A DNA stretch of 64,000 nucleotides from Bemisia tabaci (taxonomy: Eukaryota; Arthropoda; Insecta; Hemiptera; Aleyrodidae), in NCBI RefSeq assembly GCF_918797505.1, contig NC_092796.1:62278851-62342850 (forward strand), read 5' to 3'. The notes under the pieces were generated by a model. That model searched no databases and was not told where the DNA came from. It saw only the letters and a list, made by a program, of their open reading frames with translations. Both the position numbers and the translations under genes were made by a program. Shown one piece after another: positions 36,301 to 47,299 of the stretch (position 1 is its first letter; every line of letters starts with the position of its first letter).

Positions 36301-39300
36301 TGATGTTTATTTCGTCACACTTTAAATTTCAAGGGGTGCTTGAGGAAGAAAGTTTTACGAGGAAACCAATGGAACAACTTATAGAATCTCAAAATTGTGT
36401 AAAAACGGAGTTATAAGCTTTTAAAGTTTCAACATTTTGCCCGACCTCTCCTATTGACTCGATTCAATGTGCGCCGGCGCGGCACGAAGCACTCTATTCT
36501 CAATTGCTTTGGGTTTGACGCTCAGGTGAAAAATGGACGTGCGAAAGCAAGCAACACGAGTGGCAAGGGGCTACTATAGGCACTCTTTCATCATACAGGT
36601 CTGCGGGGCAAAAATCACCACATAGATACCCCGACCCAACCGAACGAATCAAGTAAGCACAAAACAATTGTGCCCGTCAACAAAATTACGGATCCCAGTT
36701 TATTGATACTAAAAATTGTGTTATCGGTACCAGAGTATAGAAACGTATATTACAAACATTTTTTAGTTAAAAACACCTCAAAGTTTCAAACTATACCGAG
36801 GTATTGGCGGTTTAAAATTTGCAGTTTACAAACCGCAGTTTCGAGGAATAGCTGTTCAGCAGGGCATAAAATCGTCACATTATTAAAACGACCTTTGGGC
36901 TTTTTTTTGTAATCAGGAGGTCCAAGCTGGACCAATTTTCTATAATTCTTGTAAAACATGGTCACGGTTTAATTGAAAAAAAAAAAAAAAATACATTGAA
37001 CACATTTTCAATTTTTGCTCAAACCTAAGTAGCTTTTTTCAACGGAAAATTTGCGATATTTTGAAATTAAGTTGCGATTTTCTTACAATTTTTTAGCGAT
37101 AAAATCGCTTAAATGATCAACAGCAAAGCGATTATCCTAATTGAATCAGTGAGAACGAAAACACACCAACTCGGTAACTCTAAAATCCTCAATTTTCACT
37201 AAGGACAGTCAATTTTCATAAAAGTCTTTGAAGTTACCGAGTCTGTTCCAATTTGGACCTTTAAAGTGTCCTTAAGTACTTGTCTTTCGGCATCAAAAAT
37301 TTTCTTCTTGGACTTACTTCTTCACCTACTGTGCAGTTTTGTGTGTGTCTTCCTGTCCTCGTTCTTTTCATTTTTTCGAGTTGGTGTGTTATCGTTCTCA
37401 CTGATTCAATTCTTGTCGCAAGTTTATCTCCATAAAATCGAAATTTTATCTCAAGTTATCACGATTTCTTGTTGGATGATGAATGTCTTTGACGAAACGT
37501 CGTCGATAAAATCGCGATTTAATTGCAAATTTAAGCGATGAAATCGCACTTAATCGCAATTTTTTTCTGATGATATTGCAATAAATCGATGTCGATAAAA
37601 TCGCGAAATATTATCCGATCAAATCGCGACTAATCGCGATCACTGCTACTTGGTAGTAAACAAGGTTCTTTCCTTTTATGTCTGGAAATGCCAAGCTTCA
37701 GTAATGAAAAAATCGTGTTGAATAATAAAGGAATAGAGAGTCTACTGTTTCACAATATAAGAATGGGCATACACCAAAAGTCTTCAAGCATTATATAAGT
37801 TTTAAAGTTTTAGTCTTATTGTCTATTAAAACGCAAGGATTGACTACTATTTTACTTCTATGAATAATTTTATTTTTCTGCTGATAGCAAGTGTGTTTGC
37901 TATTCTTTAGAACATTACGCATTACGCGGAGAGAGTACATCAGAATCTCAAAATCCAATTTTCCGTCACAACTCAATAGGAATAATTCCATTGAAAATGT
38001 TCTCTCCGTATATATTATAGTTCTTTCCCTCGTGAACAAACTTAATTTCATCATTTTCGTGATCAATTTATGAAAGTTGGTCCCTGTTACAGTTTTTGCC
38101 GAGCTGTGGCCGTTTATGGAGGGTCTCAGCCCGATCGCCAAGAAAGAGGTCTTATACTATTTTCCTTATGGTCCCAGTGCCTGGCTTCAAGGGGTCACCT
38201 TTATTGATAAAACAAAGCCGGAAAAGGCTGTCAGCACGCTCAACAAAATGGGCGAGTCCGTTCGCAAAAACAAGGTAGGTAACCTAAGAATCATTACAAT
38301 TCAGGGATACACTTTCACTCAAATTGTGGTAAAAACGGGACAGAGAGTCAAGGATAATGACGTGCAGTCCTCCCTTTTCAGGCGATTTTAGCGGCGCGCC
38401 AGCCAGGGAGATCGCACGGGCCGGGACTCTAGTAATTTCTGGATTGCGGCGCGCCTTCAATCCGGCTGGCAGCAACATGCTTACACCCGTGGTCGAATAG
38501 TTGTTTCACTGCGCCTGCCGTGAATGAGTTCAAATATTCTTTCCAACACGCGTAAGCAGGCCCGCCACATCCCATCTCGGGCCCTGGTACCAATTTTCTG
38601 GCCCAAGCCCTTAGCACAGGGAGGGAGGGGGGGGTCCGGGGGGCCTCCCCGGGAAATTTTTGAAATTTTAAATCTATTTGGACGCATTTTGTAGCTCTTT
38701 GATGGAGATTTTCCATCAATTTCTGCAGAATAATACGCCTTTTTGTTTACTTTCAGCACCAAAAACTTCGAATTGTTGCATTCAAAACATCTATAATTTT
38801 TTTTTTGAGGGGGCAGATGATAATTTTTCAATTCTATGGGGAGCCGGGCCCCCCTGGACTCCCCTTTCGTACGTCTATGGCAAGGGAGTTAAGCCATTGA
38901 AGTCGAGGATGCCCAGAAAGGAGCCTCTTAGCATCCAACAACGGAAGAAAATGAAACACAGTTACTAAAAATATCATTCTACATATACTCAAAATCTTGG
39001 AAATCTTTAAAGAAGTAAGAAAAATTTTATAGTGCCCTAGCGTGTTTTTGAAACTTTATTCACCTTTTGCGGAATTTTTAGGGTATTTTTTTCACTTTTC
39101 CCTACAAGACAAGGGTTACACATGAATTCGTAGTGGTTCGTCACTTGCGTCACGGGCCCCTCCAGGGCCCGGGCCCCGGTACCAAGGACCCAGTATCCCC
39201 CCCCTTGTGGCGGGCCTGCGCGTAAGGAAGCGTATTTAGCTCCGACTGCAACGTTGCACACTTCAAATAATGTCTCATTTTTAATCATTCTTGTTACGAA

Positions 39301-42300
39301 TGGCAAATACAGTTTTTCTAAGGAATTGCCGCGGAACTTCTTCAGTCGCCGGAAATTTTGACGCAATATTTTCGCTCGTTTCATACCTTTTTTTAAAAAA
39401 TGAATTTAATAAACCCAATCCGATATTCTGAATCGTTACAATTCAGGGATACACTTTCACTCAAATTGTGGTAAAAACGGGACAGAGAGTCAAGGATAAT
39501 GACGTGCAGTCCTCCCTTTTCAGGCGATTTTAGCGGCGCGCCAGCCAGGGAGATCGCACGGGCCGGGACTCTAGTAATTTCTGGATTGCGGCGCGCCTTC
39601 AATCCGGCTGGCAGCAACATGCTTACACCCGTGGTCGAATAGTTGTTTCACTGCGCCTGCCGTGAATGAGTTCAAATATTCTTTCCAACACGCGTAAGGA
39701 AGCGTATTTAGCTCCGACTGCAACGTTGCACACTTCAAATAATGTCTCATTTTTAATCATTCTTGTTACGAATGGCAAATACAGTTTTTCGAAGGAATTT
39801 CCGCGGAACTTCTTCAGTCGCCGTTAATTTTGACGCAATATTTTCGCTCGTTTCATACCTCATTTTAAAAAAATAAATTTATTAAACCCAATCCGATATT
39901 CTGAATCGTTACAATTCAGGGATACACTTTCACTCAAATTGTGGTAAAAACGGGACAGAGAGTCAAGGATAATGACGTGCAGTCCTCCCTTTTCAGGCGA
40001 TTTTAGCGGCGCGCCAGCCAGGGAGATCGCACGGGACGGGACCCGAGTAATTGCTGGGGTGCGGCGCGCCTTCAATCCGGCTGGCAGCAACATGCTTACA
40101 CCCGTGGTCGAATAGTTGTATCACTGCGCCTGCCGTGAATGTGTTCAAGTATCCTTCCTTACACAAGTAAAGAAGCGTATTTAGCTCCGACTGCAACGTT
40201 CCACACCTCAAATAATGTCTCATTTTTAATCATTCTTGTTACGAATGGCAAATACAGTTTTTCTAAGGAATTTTCGCGGATTTTAGTCAGTCGCCGGAAA
40301 GGACTACGTGCAAAACGGGCCATTTCGGGCTCGGGGCGGATACCTTTGAGACTTGCCCTCTTCATTCACCTAACAATGCCCCATCTTTTCCCAAAGTTTC
40401 AAGCTCCTCAAATATTTTGGGGTGACGCGGGGGGGGGGGGGGGTCAACTTTAAAAATTGGCAAAATTTTCCCGAATTTATTACTCGAAAACCAAGAAGTT
40501 TTGGAAAACGCGGTTTAAACAAGCGTACTCAGCGTGACGAGAGCTTTCAGAAAATGTATAACATCATAGGGTTTTGTCAACTTCAGCTCGAGTTATCGCC
40601 TCCGAAGCGCCGGAACGCTCAAAAAGGACCCCTTATTTTTTCACCTTTCGGCCGATTTAAAAAAATACAATTTTTTTATTTTGACGAAAAACTGATATTT
40701 TGCTTTTGACTCTCTGTAGCCCCTCTAGCTCTTTACCGCATGCTGGGAAAATGTTTTGGTCGCGAGTTATAAGAGCGGAAAGGAGCGAAGGTCGGGAAAA
40801 TCGGCTATTTTAATCTACCCGCGGCGACGGATCAGGAGACATGTGGCAACAATGCGAGGTCGGCAGAGGAGTGTGATTCGCCGAACTGAGTCGGAGGGGA
40901 CGTTTTCCCTCCGATCAACGCCGCGTGCGCAGTTTAAAATAGCCGATTTTCCCGACCTTCGCTCCTTTCCGCTCTTATAACTCCCGACCAAAACATTTCC
41001 CCAGCATGCGGTAAAGAGCTAGAGGGGTTACAGAGAGTCAAGAACAACATATCAGTTTTTCGTCAAAATAAAAAAAAATGGCTTTTTTTTTAAATCGGCC
41101 CAAAGGTGAAAAAATAAGGGGTCCTTTTTGAGCGTTCCGGCGCTTCGGAGGCGATAACTCGAGCTGAAGTTGACAAGACCCTATGATGTTCTACATTTTC
41201 TGAAAGCTCTCGTCACGCTGAATACGCTTGTTTAAACCGCGTTTTCCAAAACTTCCTGGTTTTCGAGTAATAAATTCGCGAAAATTTTGCCGGTTTTTAA
41301 CTTTGACCCCCCGCCGCGTCTCCCCAAAATTTTTGGGGAGCTTGAAACTTTGGGAAAAGATGGGGCATTAATTGTTAGGTGAATGAATAGGGCAAGTCTC
41401 AAAGGTATCCGCCCAGAGCCCGAAATGTCCCGTTTTGCACGTAGTCCTTTTGACGTAATATTTTCGCGCGTTTCATCATACCTCATTTTAAAAAAATGAA
41501 ATTTATAAACCCGATCCGAGATTCTGAATCGTTACAATTCAGGGATACACTTTCACTCAAATTGTGGTAAAAACGGGACAGAGAGGCAAGGACAATTTAG
41601 CGGCGCGCCAGCCAGGGAGATCGCACGGGACGCGACCCGAGTAATTGCTGGAGTGTGGCGCGCCTTCAATCCGGCTGGCAGCAACATGCTTACACCCGTG
41701 GTCGAATAGTTGTATCACTGCGCCTGCCGTGAATGAGTTCAAATATCCTCTCCTACACGCGTAAGGAAGCGTATTTAGCTCCGACTGCAACGTTGCACAC
41801 TTCAAATAATGTCTCATTTTTAATCATTCTTGTTACGAATGGCAAATACAGTTTTTCTAAAGAATTGCCGCGGAACTTCTTCAGTCGCCGGAAATTTTGA
41901 CGGAATATTTTCGCTCGTTTCATACTTCATTTTAAAAAAATGATTTTAATAAACCCAATCCGAGATTCTGCACATTTTTAATTACAATGTGATAAATTTT
42001 GAGATTTTTTTGGACTTTTTAAAAATTCGATGATCTCTTTAAATTTCCTGCAATAATGACCAGTTGAGGATGCGATTTTTTTTTAAATGTTACAAACAGT
42101 CTAATACAGCGAGAAAATAGAAAATTCTGAGAAAAACTAAAAAGGATCGTAATATAACTTAACAGGGAACATTGAAAAATCCTTACGAAGATGTGCTCCT
42201 AGCCTTTATTCACGAGCGGGCTTCATTGCTTTCCTGATTAGTTGGCATGTTGACTTTGTTTGCAGATCAAGCTGGGCATGTTCCCCGAGGGCACTCGAAA

Positions 42301-42490
42301 CGGAGGAGCGGAGTTGCTTCCGTTCAAGAAAGGCGCATTTCACGTCGCCATCGCCTCGCAGACTCCCATCCAGCCAATCATCATCGCTCGCTACCCCTTC
42401 CTTGACGCTAAAACACACACCTTCGACTCAGGTAAAGACAAGTCTAAATTCTAACCGCATATGACATCGATAACTCTGTTTTCTTACCGG

Positions 42491-42522
<32 letters not shown>

Positions 42523-43357
42523 GGAAATGATTGCGACAATGAGACAAAGAATGACTAAGAAGAAACGAGGCTCACATTGAAAAAGAGATGGTTTACAATT
42601 CCGAATAGTTACAGATGGCATTTATGTCAATGTTGCACTGATGGTTGCCTATTCTGTCATAGCCATAATAAGTAAAATTTGCCAATCTCTGATTGAAATT
42701 ATCCAGATCTGCGGTGTGTGCTTAGCCCGGCAACATAAGTGGCAGTTTCTGATCATCACGCATAAGTACTTTCTTGTCCTTTTATAGTTAGGGTGAGCAT
42801 TACTTATTTTGAAACACGACGCAAGTTCGCGCTTTCGTAGCGGTATAAAATGCCTGCAAATAGCCATGTATGAATTTACGTTAACTAAGCACACATTTTG
42901 CTCAAATTGTTATTCTAAGTAATAATTACTCATCTCTTGTTGTAATACAACATGGACTCACAGTTTTTGGCTATAACTCAATAGATAAACGCCTACATAC
43001 ATTAGAGTATGCAATTTGTGATAATTGTGCACGATAATGCCTCAAAGACATACGGGATAAGAGCCTCTTTCCTTAATCCCCAGATAAATGTTATATTATG
43101 ATAATACCAATTTTTGTCACTTTGCTAATTGTAAGTTTTACTTTATTCTGCAAACATTGTTAAACATTTATGGTTGTTACACAATTTTGGAATCTTTTTC
43201 AGGGATGGCCGAGGTCCAAATATTACCTCCGATCCCAACGGCAGGGTTGACCAAAGATGATATGAATCAACTCATCGAAAAGACTTACTCTATTATGAAC
43301 GATGCTTACCAAAAACTATCTCAAGAAGTACGTCAAAGTAGCTTACAAGAAGACTGA
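33333..43357 (+). CDS. AGPAT: 1-acyl-sn-glycerol-3-phosphate acyltransferase
   Basis: Five coding exons: 33333-33523, 35154-35287, 38093-38274, 42266-42431, 43203-43357 (191, 134, 182, 166 and 155 nt; 275 residues, human AGPAT1/2 278-283). The family converts lysophosphatidate plus acyl-CoA to phosphatidate at the ER membrane. All four acyltransferase motifs are present in order: NHQSAIDLVG (NHxxxxD, catalytic His/Asp), IAKKEVL with GVTFIDK, FPEGTRN, and TPIQPIIIARY. The N-terminus has two hydrophobic segments (about residues 3-23 and 32-52). The C-terminal GLTKDDMNQLIEK matches the family's GLTPDDVPALAD. It is closest to the AGPAT1/2 branch; I cannot choose between them. Exon 2 is followed by an in-frame tandem duplicate, and intron 3 holds a large repeat array. 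Confidence 0.92.
34283..34700 (+). repeat. Direct repeat pair, 283-base spacing (AGPAT intron 1)
   Basis: TGTTGCATCTGCAAAATTGA, followed by AGGCGC(C/G)ATGGCGCGAGGCG, occurs at 34333 and again at 34616. Flanking similarity runs about 120 bases. Non-coding. Confidence 0.7.
35242..35445 (+). repeat. 102-bp tandem duplication of AGPAT motif I and donor
   Basis: Copy 1 is 35242-35343 and copy 2 is 35344-35445, with only a couple of differences. Each has the end of exon 2 (SVVLINHQSAIDLVG), the donor GTAAGT and about 54 intronic bases. 102 is a multiple of 3 and no stop occurs until after copy 2 (stop at 35464), so using the second donor at 35390 would add 34 in-frame residues including a second NHxxxxD motif. 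Confidence 0.9.
37024..37653. mobile_element. ATCGCGAT-repeat MITE, copy 2 (AGPAT intron 2)
   Basis: Termini CCTAAGTAGC and TGCTACTTGG, with the interior in the same ATCGCGAT/AAATCGC style. It is longer than copy 1 because a second inverted-repeat element (about 37140-37411, ends ATTGAATCAG and CTGATTCAAT) is nested in it. Confidence 0.7.
37140..37411. mobile_element. Nested inverted-repeat element
   Basis: The left arm ATTGAATCAGTGAGAACG..ACACACCAACTCG pairs with the right arm CGAGTTGGTGTGT..CGTTCTCACTGATTCAAT. A second short inverted pair (CTCGGTAACT and AGTTACCGAG) lies inside. No coding capacity. Confidence 0.65.
38556..39219. mobile_element. 664-bp element with 13-bp inverted ends
   Basis: Ends GCAGGCCCGCCAC and GTGGCGGGCCTGC are perfect inverted repeats, flanked by GCGTAA at 38550-38555 and 39220-39225. 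The uninterrupted neighbour (about 39690-39705) reads ACACGCGTAAGGAAGCG with one GCGTAA, confirming the boundaries. The interior has C- and G-runs and no transposase. Confidence 0.85.
40301..41447. mobile_element. 1147-bp foldback inserted in repeat copy 3
   Basis: Arms of over 500 bases run inward from GGACTACGTGCAAAACGGG and its complement at 41429-41447. They pair to about 40816 and 40936 around a loop of about 120 bases. Neighbour copies read GCCGGAAATTTTGACG, so the insertion falls between GGAAA and TTTTGACG with no obvious target duplication. Non-coding. Confidence 0.85.
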
Positions 43358-43710
43358 ATCACGATCTCAACCAAATATGCGGTGAAACAAAATTCAGGGC
43401 CTGGTGCATGGTTATCACAACTTAAAGAGGACCATATTCTGCAAATTTCGAGAAATTTGAAATGTAACAGAAATTTTTAAGTTTGATATCCCAAACTACC
43501 TGACCATGATTTCTAACTAGCGTAAAAGGGGCATTTGTGTGGCACTGAAGATAAAAAAAGTCTCTCTTTGAGCAATTGGCTAATGTGAACTGATAATGTA
43601 TGTATTCAGATACCCGCAGTATCACAAACATCGTCAAAATTGAGGCTAATCATCAAAGTGCGATGTGCTGAAACATTATACGTGTAATTAAGGTACAGCG
43701 GGCATACCTT

Positions 43711-44756
43711 AAAGAGGTATATGCATCCCCCATAAGAATTGGGCCCCAGAACGGAATCTTGTCATAGCTCCACTTCTTGTAAAGAGAGGTTAGAGAAGTT
43801 CAAAAATGGCGGACTTTTTGATCTAGCCCCCCGGGGGGGGGGGGGGGGGGGGTCAAAGAAAAATCAACTTGAGCAACCTTTGGTTTAGTAAGCTTGGTTT
43901 AATAGTTCTGAGGATCTATCTTGACACCATTTCAGGAAATGGTTCTGTGATTTGGTAGTATTCATTAAGGACAAAAAAGAATTCTGAGCATTGATTTTGG
44001 GTACCAGAACAAAATACAATAATCAGTTAAAGTCAATCATGACAGTAAAATATAAAATTAATATCAAATCCCCTCTTTCGTAAAAGCTCCCATTCCTTCG
44101 AGACATATGCCTTTAGACTTGAGATGAAATAAAAAAGAGGGGAGGGAAATTACATATAACATATTGATCCTTATATGTATGCTTACTAAATCGTCAAAAT
44201 GGTGTAAAATGTTAAACAATTACGGAGATGAACATGGAACAGGGCGCTCCCGGGCGCAGCTGCGGGACTCTGGCCCGAGGCCCATACGTACCCTGTCGAG
44301 TCAACTTTGAAAAAGCATAACTCCGAAACTAATCATTTCCCCCAACATGTTCCTTAGCTCATTTTAAAGAAGAAAACAAGGGCTATTTTTTGCACACATA
44401 TTCACAACATTTCGTGCGACCCCTCCCGTCGAAAAATGGAAAAATCCAAAATTAAAATTTTTCAAAAATTTGATGAGCCATAACTTTGCCAAAAATTAAA
44501 CGATTGTCAATTTCTTATGCTCGATAGAAAGGTCTTTTTAAGTATTCTTTTATTTAAAAAAAGTTCAACTCAATAACTGCAACCGTTCAAAAGTTATGGG
44601 TAAAAGTTGATTTTTCTTTGACCCCCCCCTCCCCAAGGGGGCTAGATCAAAAAGTCCGCCATTTTTTAACTTCTCTAACCTTTCTTTACAAAAGGTGAAG
44701 GTATGACAAGATTCCGTTCTGGGCCCAATTCTTCTGGGCGATGCATATACCTCTTT
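43711..44756. mobile_element. Element with about 160-bp inverted ends
   Basis: The left end AAAGAGGTATATGCATC and the right end GATGCATATACCTCTTT are perfect inverts. Pairing continues through CAGAACGGAATCTTGTCATA / TATGACAAGATTCCGTTCTG and GCGGACTTTTTGATCTAGCC / GGCTAGATCAAAAAGTCCGC. The interior of about 740 bases has no gene. It lies just past the AGPAT stop. Confidence 0.75.
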
Positions 44757-45797
44757 GATGTCAAGTTCCGTAATTTTCGACAAAATTTCTTGCGTAGGAT
44801 TTTCGTTTGAAAATGTCTTACTTTTAGACTGCAGTATCTTTTCTGTTGAAGATTTCAATGTTGTACGCATGGATTTTTCACGATAGTTCCTCTCGTAAGA
44901 AAAATTTGGAGCGTATTTGAAAAAAAAGGAGCCCGAAGTGTGATTATTTTTGCCTGGGAGGAAGAGTCTTTTCTTAAAAAAGGGCCAAAATTCGCCCCTT
45001 TTCAGACTATTGATTCGGCATATGGGACTCGCGCCAAACTGAGGCGTATGATGCCGTAAGTCTCAAAGAATAATTTCAGCTTGATTTGAAAATTTTCGGA
45101 GACACAGGGGGTTGAAGTGGATGAACGGTTCTGTGCGTACATTAAAAGTTGGGTGTACCTGTACATTTTGTACATTAATGTATTTTTTGATAGCTTGTAT
45201 GTAACTTGTAAAATATGTTTATACATTTCCTATACTTACTGTCAAAAGATTTAGGAAAAAATTGCAAAAAACTTTGTTCAAAATGTGCTGCCTCTTCACT
45301 ACCATCAGCTATTTTCCTTCGATGGAAAACTAAAAATTTTCACTGTCGCCATTTAAAAGAGGAGAGTGACAGCAAACTTGACGTCAGGATCCGAAAAATT
45401 AGCAAGTTAAAATTATAGAGTAAAAAAATGAGAAATTTTTAAACTTTCCACCCATCAAGTCAGTTCAAACTTTATTTATTTGAGATTCTCCTGCATCTAT
45501 TGAATTATGCCCTTAATTAATTTTCTCTTTTAAAAAGTAGTTTTTTTAACGATATGGACTTATTCCGCCACTTCATTTCTGTATTTTCCCTTTTCGACCG
45601 AAACTGAGATGGAGGTAGCTGAAACTAACGTCATTTGTAAGGGAAAGGATCTGGAGTTATACCTGACACCATGGGCGGTCAGAAAATCGGAAATGTGCCT
45701 GCCGCCATCAATGGACTATTCACATAATCCCTTAAAGCAAGGAATGAACGTTTTCGAAAGGATGTCTACATTTCTCACAACTTAAGCGAGAACTTTG

Positions 45798-46051
45798 ACG
45801 GTGAAACTACAGACCACGTATCTCGGTTTGCGACGTTGTAGACTTTCTGTCATCATACTTTATTTTTTAAATGGAAAACTACTCTACGTCAAAGCTTGAA
45901 AATTTCCTTGTTTTTTCCTCTTTATGCGGAAAAAACTCTGTAAAAATTTCGAGAACTGATATTGATTTATGCTCCTTCAGAAAAATAAAATGGGAGCGGA
46001 GATTTGTAAATACCGCGCATACGAGATACGTGGTCTAGTAGTTTCACCGTC
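45798..46051. mobile_element. CGACGGTGAAA-family MITE, best preserved
   Basis: Ends GACGGTGAAACTACAGACC and GGTCTAGTAGTTTCACCGTC are near-perfect inverted repeats, extended inward by ACGTATCTCG and CGAGATACGT. 254 bases, AT-rich, non-coding. Confidence 0.8.
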
Positions 46052-46108
46052 GATATTGTAGAGGCACCGCACTAATCAACTGAGCAATGTAATTGGGTGA
46101 GGCAAAAG

Positions 46109-46445
46109 CTCAAGTAGCACAGTACAACGAAAATATTGATATTAAATTGAAATTTGATTTCAATAAAATTGTAATTTCTTTACCATTAAATTGCAATATT
46201 TTTACATCATTTAGTCGACGTATGCCAATTTCAAACAATCAACAAAATGAGCCCCGTGTGTCGGAAAGATAGGATACATGCAATGCAATGAAAAATTGCA
46301 ACTTAGTTCAATTTTATTGCAATAAGTTTCAATAAATGGGGCCCCTTCAAATAGGAGCTAGGCAATATACGCATCACTCTGTGGAATTGCAATATTTTTA
46401 CAATGTAATTGCTACTAATTGCAATCTGTCGTGCTAATTGGGAGT
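46109..46445. mobile_element. Related MITE with ATTGCAAT interior
   Basis: Ends CTCAAGTAGCACAG and CTGTCGTGCTAATTGGGAG are inverted copies and resemble the CCCAAGTAGCA ends of the ATCGCGAT family. The interior is rich in AAATTGCAATA words. It ends where the receptor-like frame begins. Confidence 0.55.
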
Positions 46446-46920
46446 TAAATTCGGAAGTGAAGGCTACTTTTTTCGCTTTATGATGATTGATGAGGGACTT
46501 TATGAACATGAAAGCGAATCCAGTTCGGCATCTGAGCGTCAACTTCCGAGAGTAGCTTTTTCACTGGAAGCAGCTAGGAGTGCGGGGTCTTTAAAATACA
46601 TTGTCTCTGATTACGCAAGGGGAAGGATTTTGTTCCTAGTTTTCGCAGTTTCCGCCATAATCATGAGCACGCTTTTCTTCAGCGAGATCCAGACCCTCTT
46701 GAACGTTCCTTTGCGTAATCCGGATATCGAGACTTTGAATGAGTTGAGCTTGAGCGGTTCGGATGTTTTCATTCAATCAACGGACAGCGAAATCTATTGG
46801 AGTTTCCCCGACCAAAGGACGAAACGGAGGGACTCAAGGATAAACTGACCGACAGTTTTCGAGCTTATACAGATGCGCTGACCCAAATAGTCCTTCAAAT
46901 CCTCAGGGACGGACTCAGGG
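46438..46920 (+). pseudogene. Ionotropic-receptor-like fragment, frameshifted
   Basis: The first frame (46438-46848) contains a hydrophobic segment ARGRILFLVFAVSAIIMSTL followed by FFSEIQTLLNVPL and PDIETLNELSLSGSDVFI. This is the layout of TM3 and the start of the S2 ligand-binding lobe of divergent insect ionotropic receptors (R-x-L-hydrophobic-Y/F-S-x-x-T/L ... I-x-T-x-x-E-L). At about 46795 the frame must shift by one base to continue as LEFPRPKDETEGLKDKL and onward, then runs into low-complexity GC-rich sequence near 46920. The shift is consistent with loss of one T in a short T run, or a sequencing error. No exon for TM1, pore or TM2 was found upstream, where a MITE directly abuts. I call it a relic. 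Confidence 0.5.
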
Positions 46921-46965
46921 CGTGTGCAGGGCGTGCGGCGCACACGGGCGCCAGCCTTTGGGGGG

Positions 46966-47140
46966 CGCCACGAAATAAGAGGAGAGGGAAAAAAAGGGGG
47001 GAAAAGGAAAAGGAAAAAAAGGGAAGAAAGGACAAGGGGGAAAAAGGAAAAGGCAACAAGGTTGGGCAGTGAAAGCAAGGAAGAAGGGGGAAATGGAAGG
47101 AACAAGGAGGCAAGAAAAGTGATAAGAGAGTCCGCGAGAA
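46966..47140 (+). repeat. Polypurine tract
   Basis: About 170 bases almost purely of A and G, with GGAAAAGGAAAA-type units. No gene. Open frames across it are low-complexity and not credible. Confidence 0.6.
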
Positions 47141-47299
47141 AGGGGGGGCATAAAAACCATAGACAAAATATAAAGAGAATTGCCGTCTAAAGGTAAATTT
47201 TCAGGACAAAAACTCCACCTGGTCCATAAACGGTCAGGCGCCCGTTGACTCTAAATTTGCGGCTGTACAGAAATACAATAAGAGTAGGCATGTAGTAAG

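Larger units (their letters stand above)
38285..41970. repeat. 473-bp tandem repeat array in AGPAT intron 3
   Basis: Four copies of one unit begin near 38285, 39428, 39901 and 41524, each starting TTACAATTCAGGGATACAC and containing GGCGCGCCAGCCAGGGAGAT and CCGGCTGGCAGCAACATGC. The clean period is 473 bases (copies 2 to 3). Copies 1 and 3 are lengthened by separate insertions. Short open frames inside are the same sequence repeated and are not genes. Confidence 0.85.

Noticed and set aside
38284..41817. Several similar minus-strand open frames starting MLLPAGLKARR
   Set aside because: They are the same 473-base repeat read several times; lengths vary with insertions and there is no gene signal.
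38285..41970. CRISPR-like or repeat-spacer array
   Set aside because: The units are hundreds of bases long and contiguous, with no regular spacers, in a eukaryotic intron.
46797..47190. Lys/Arg/Glu-rich frames across the polypurine tract
   Set aside because: Low-complexity GGAAA repeats read as protein in all frames. Only the first part, before about 46920, fits the receptor-like sequence.
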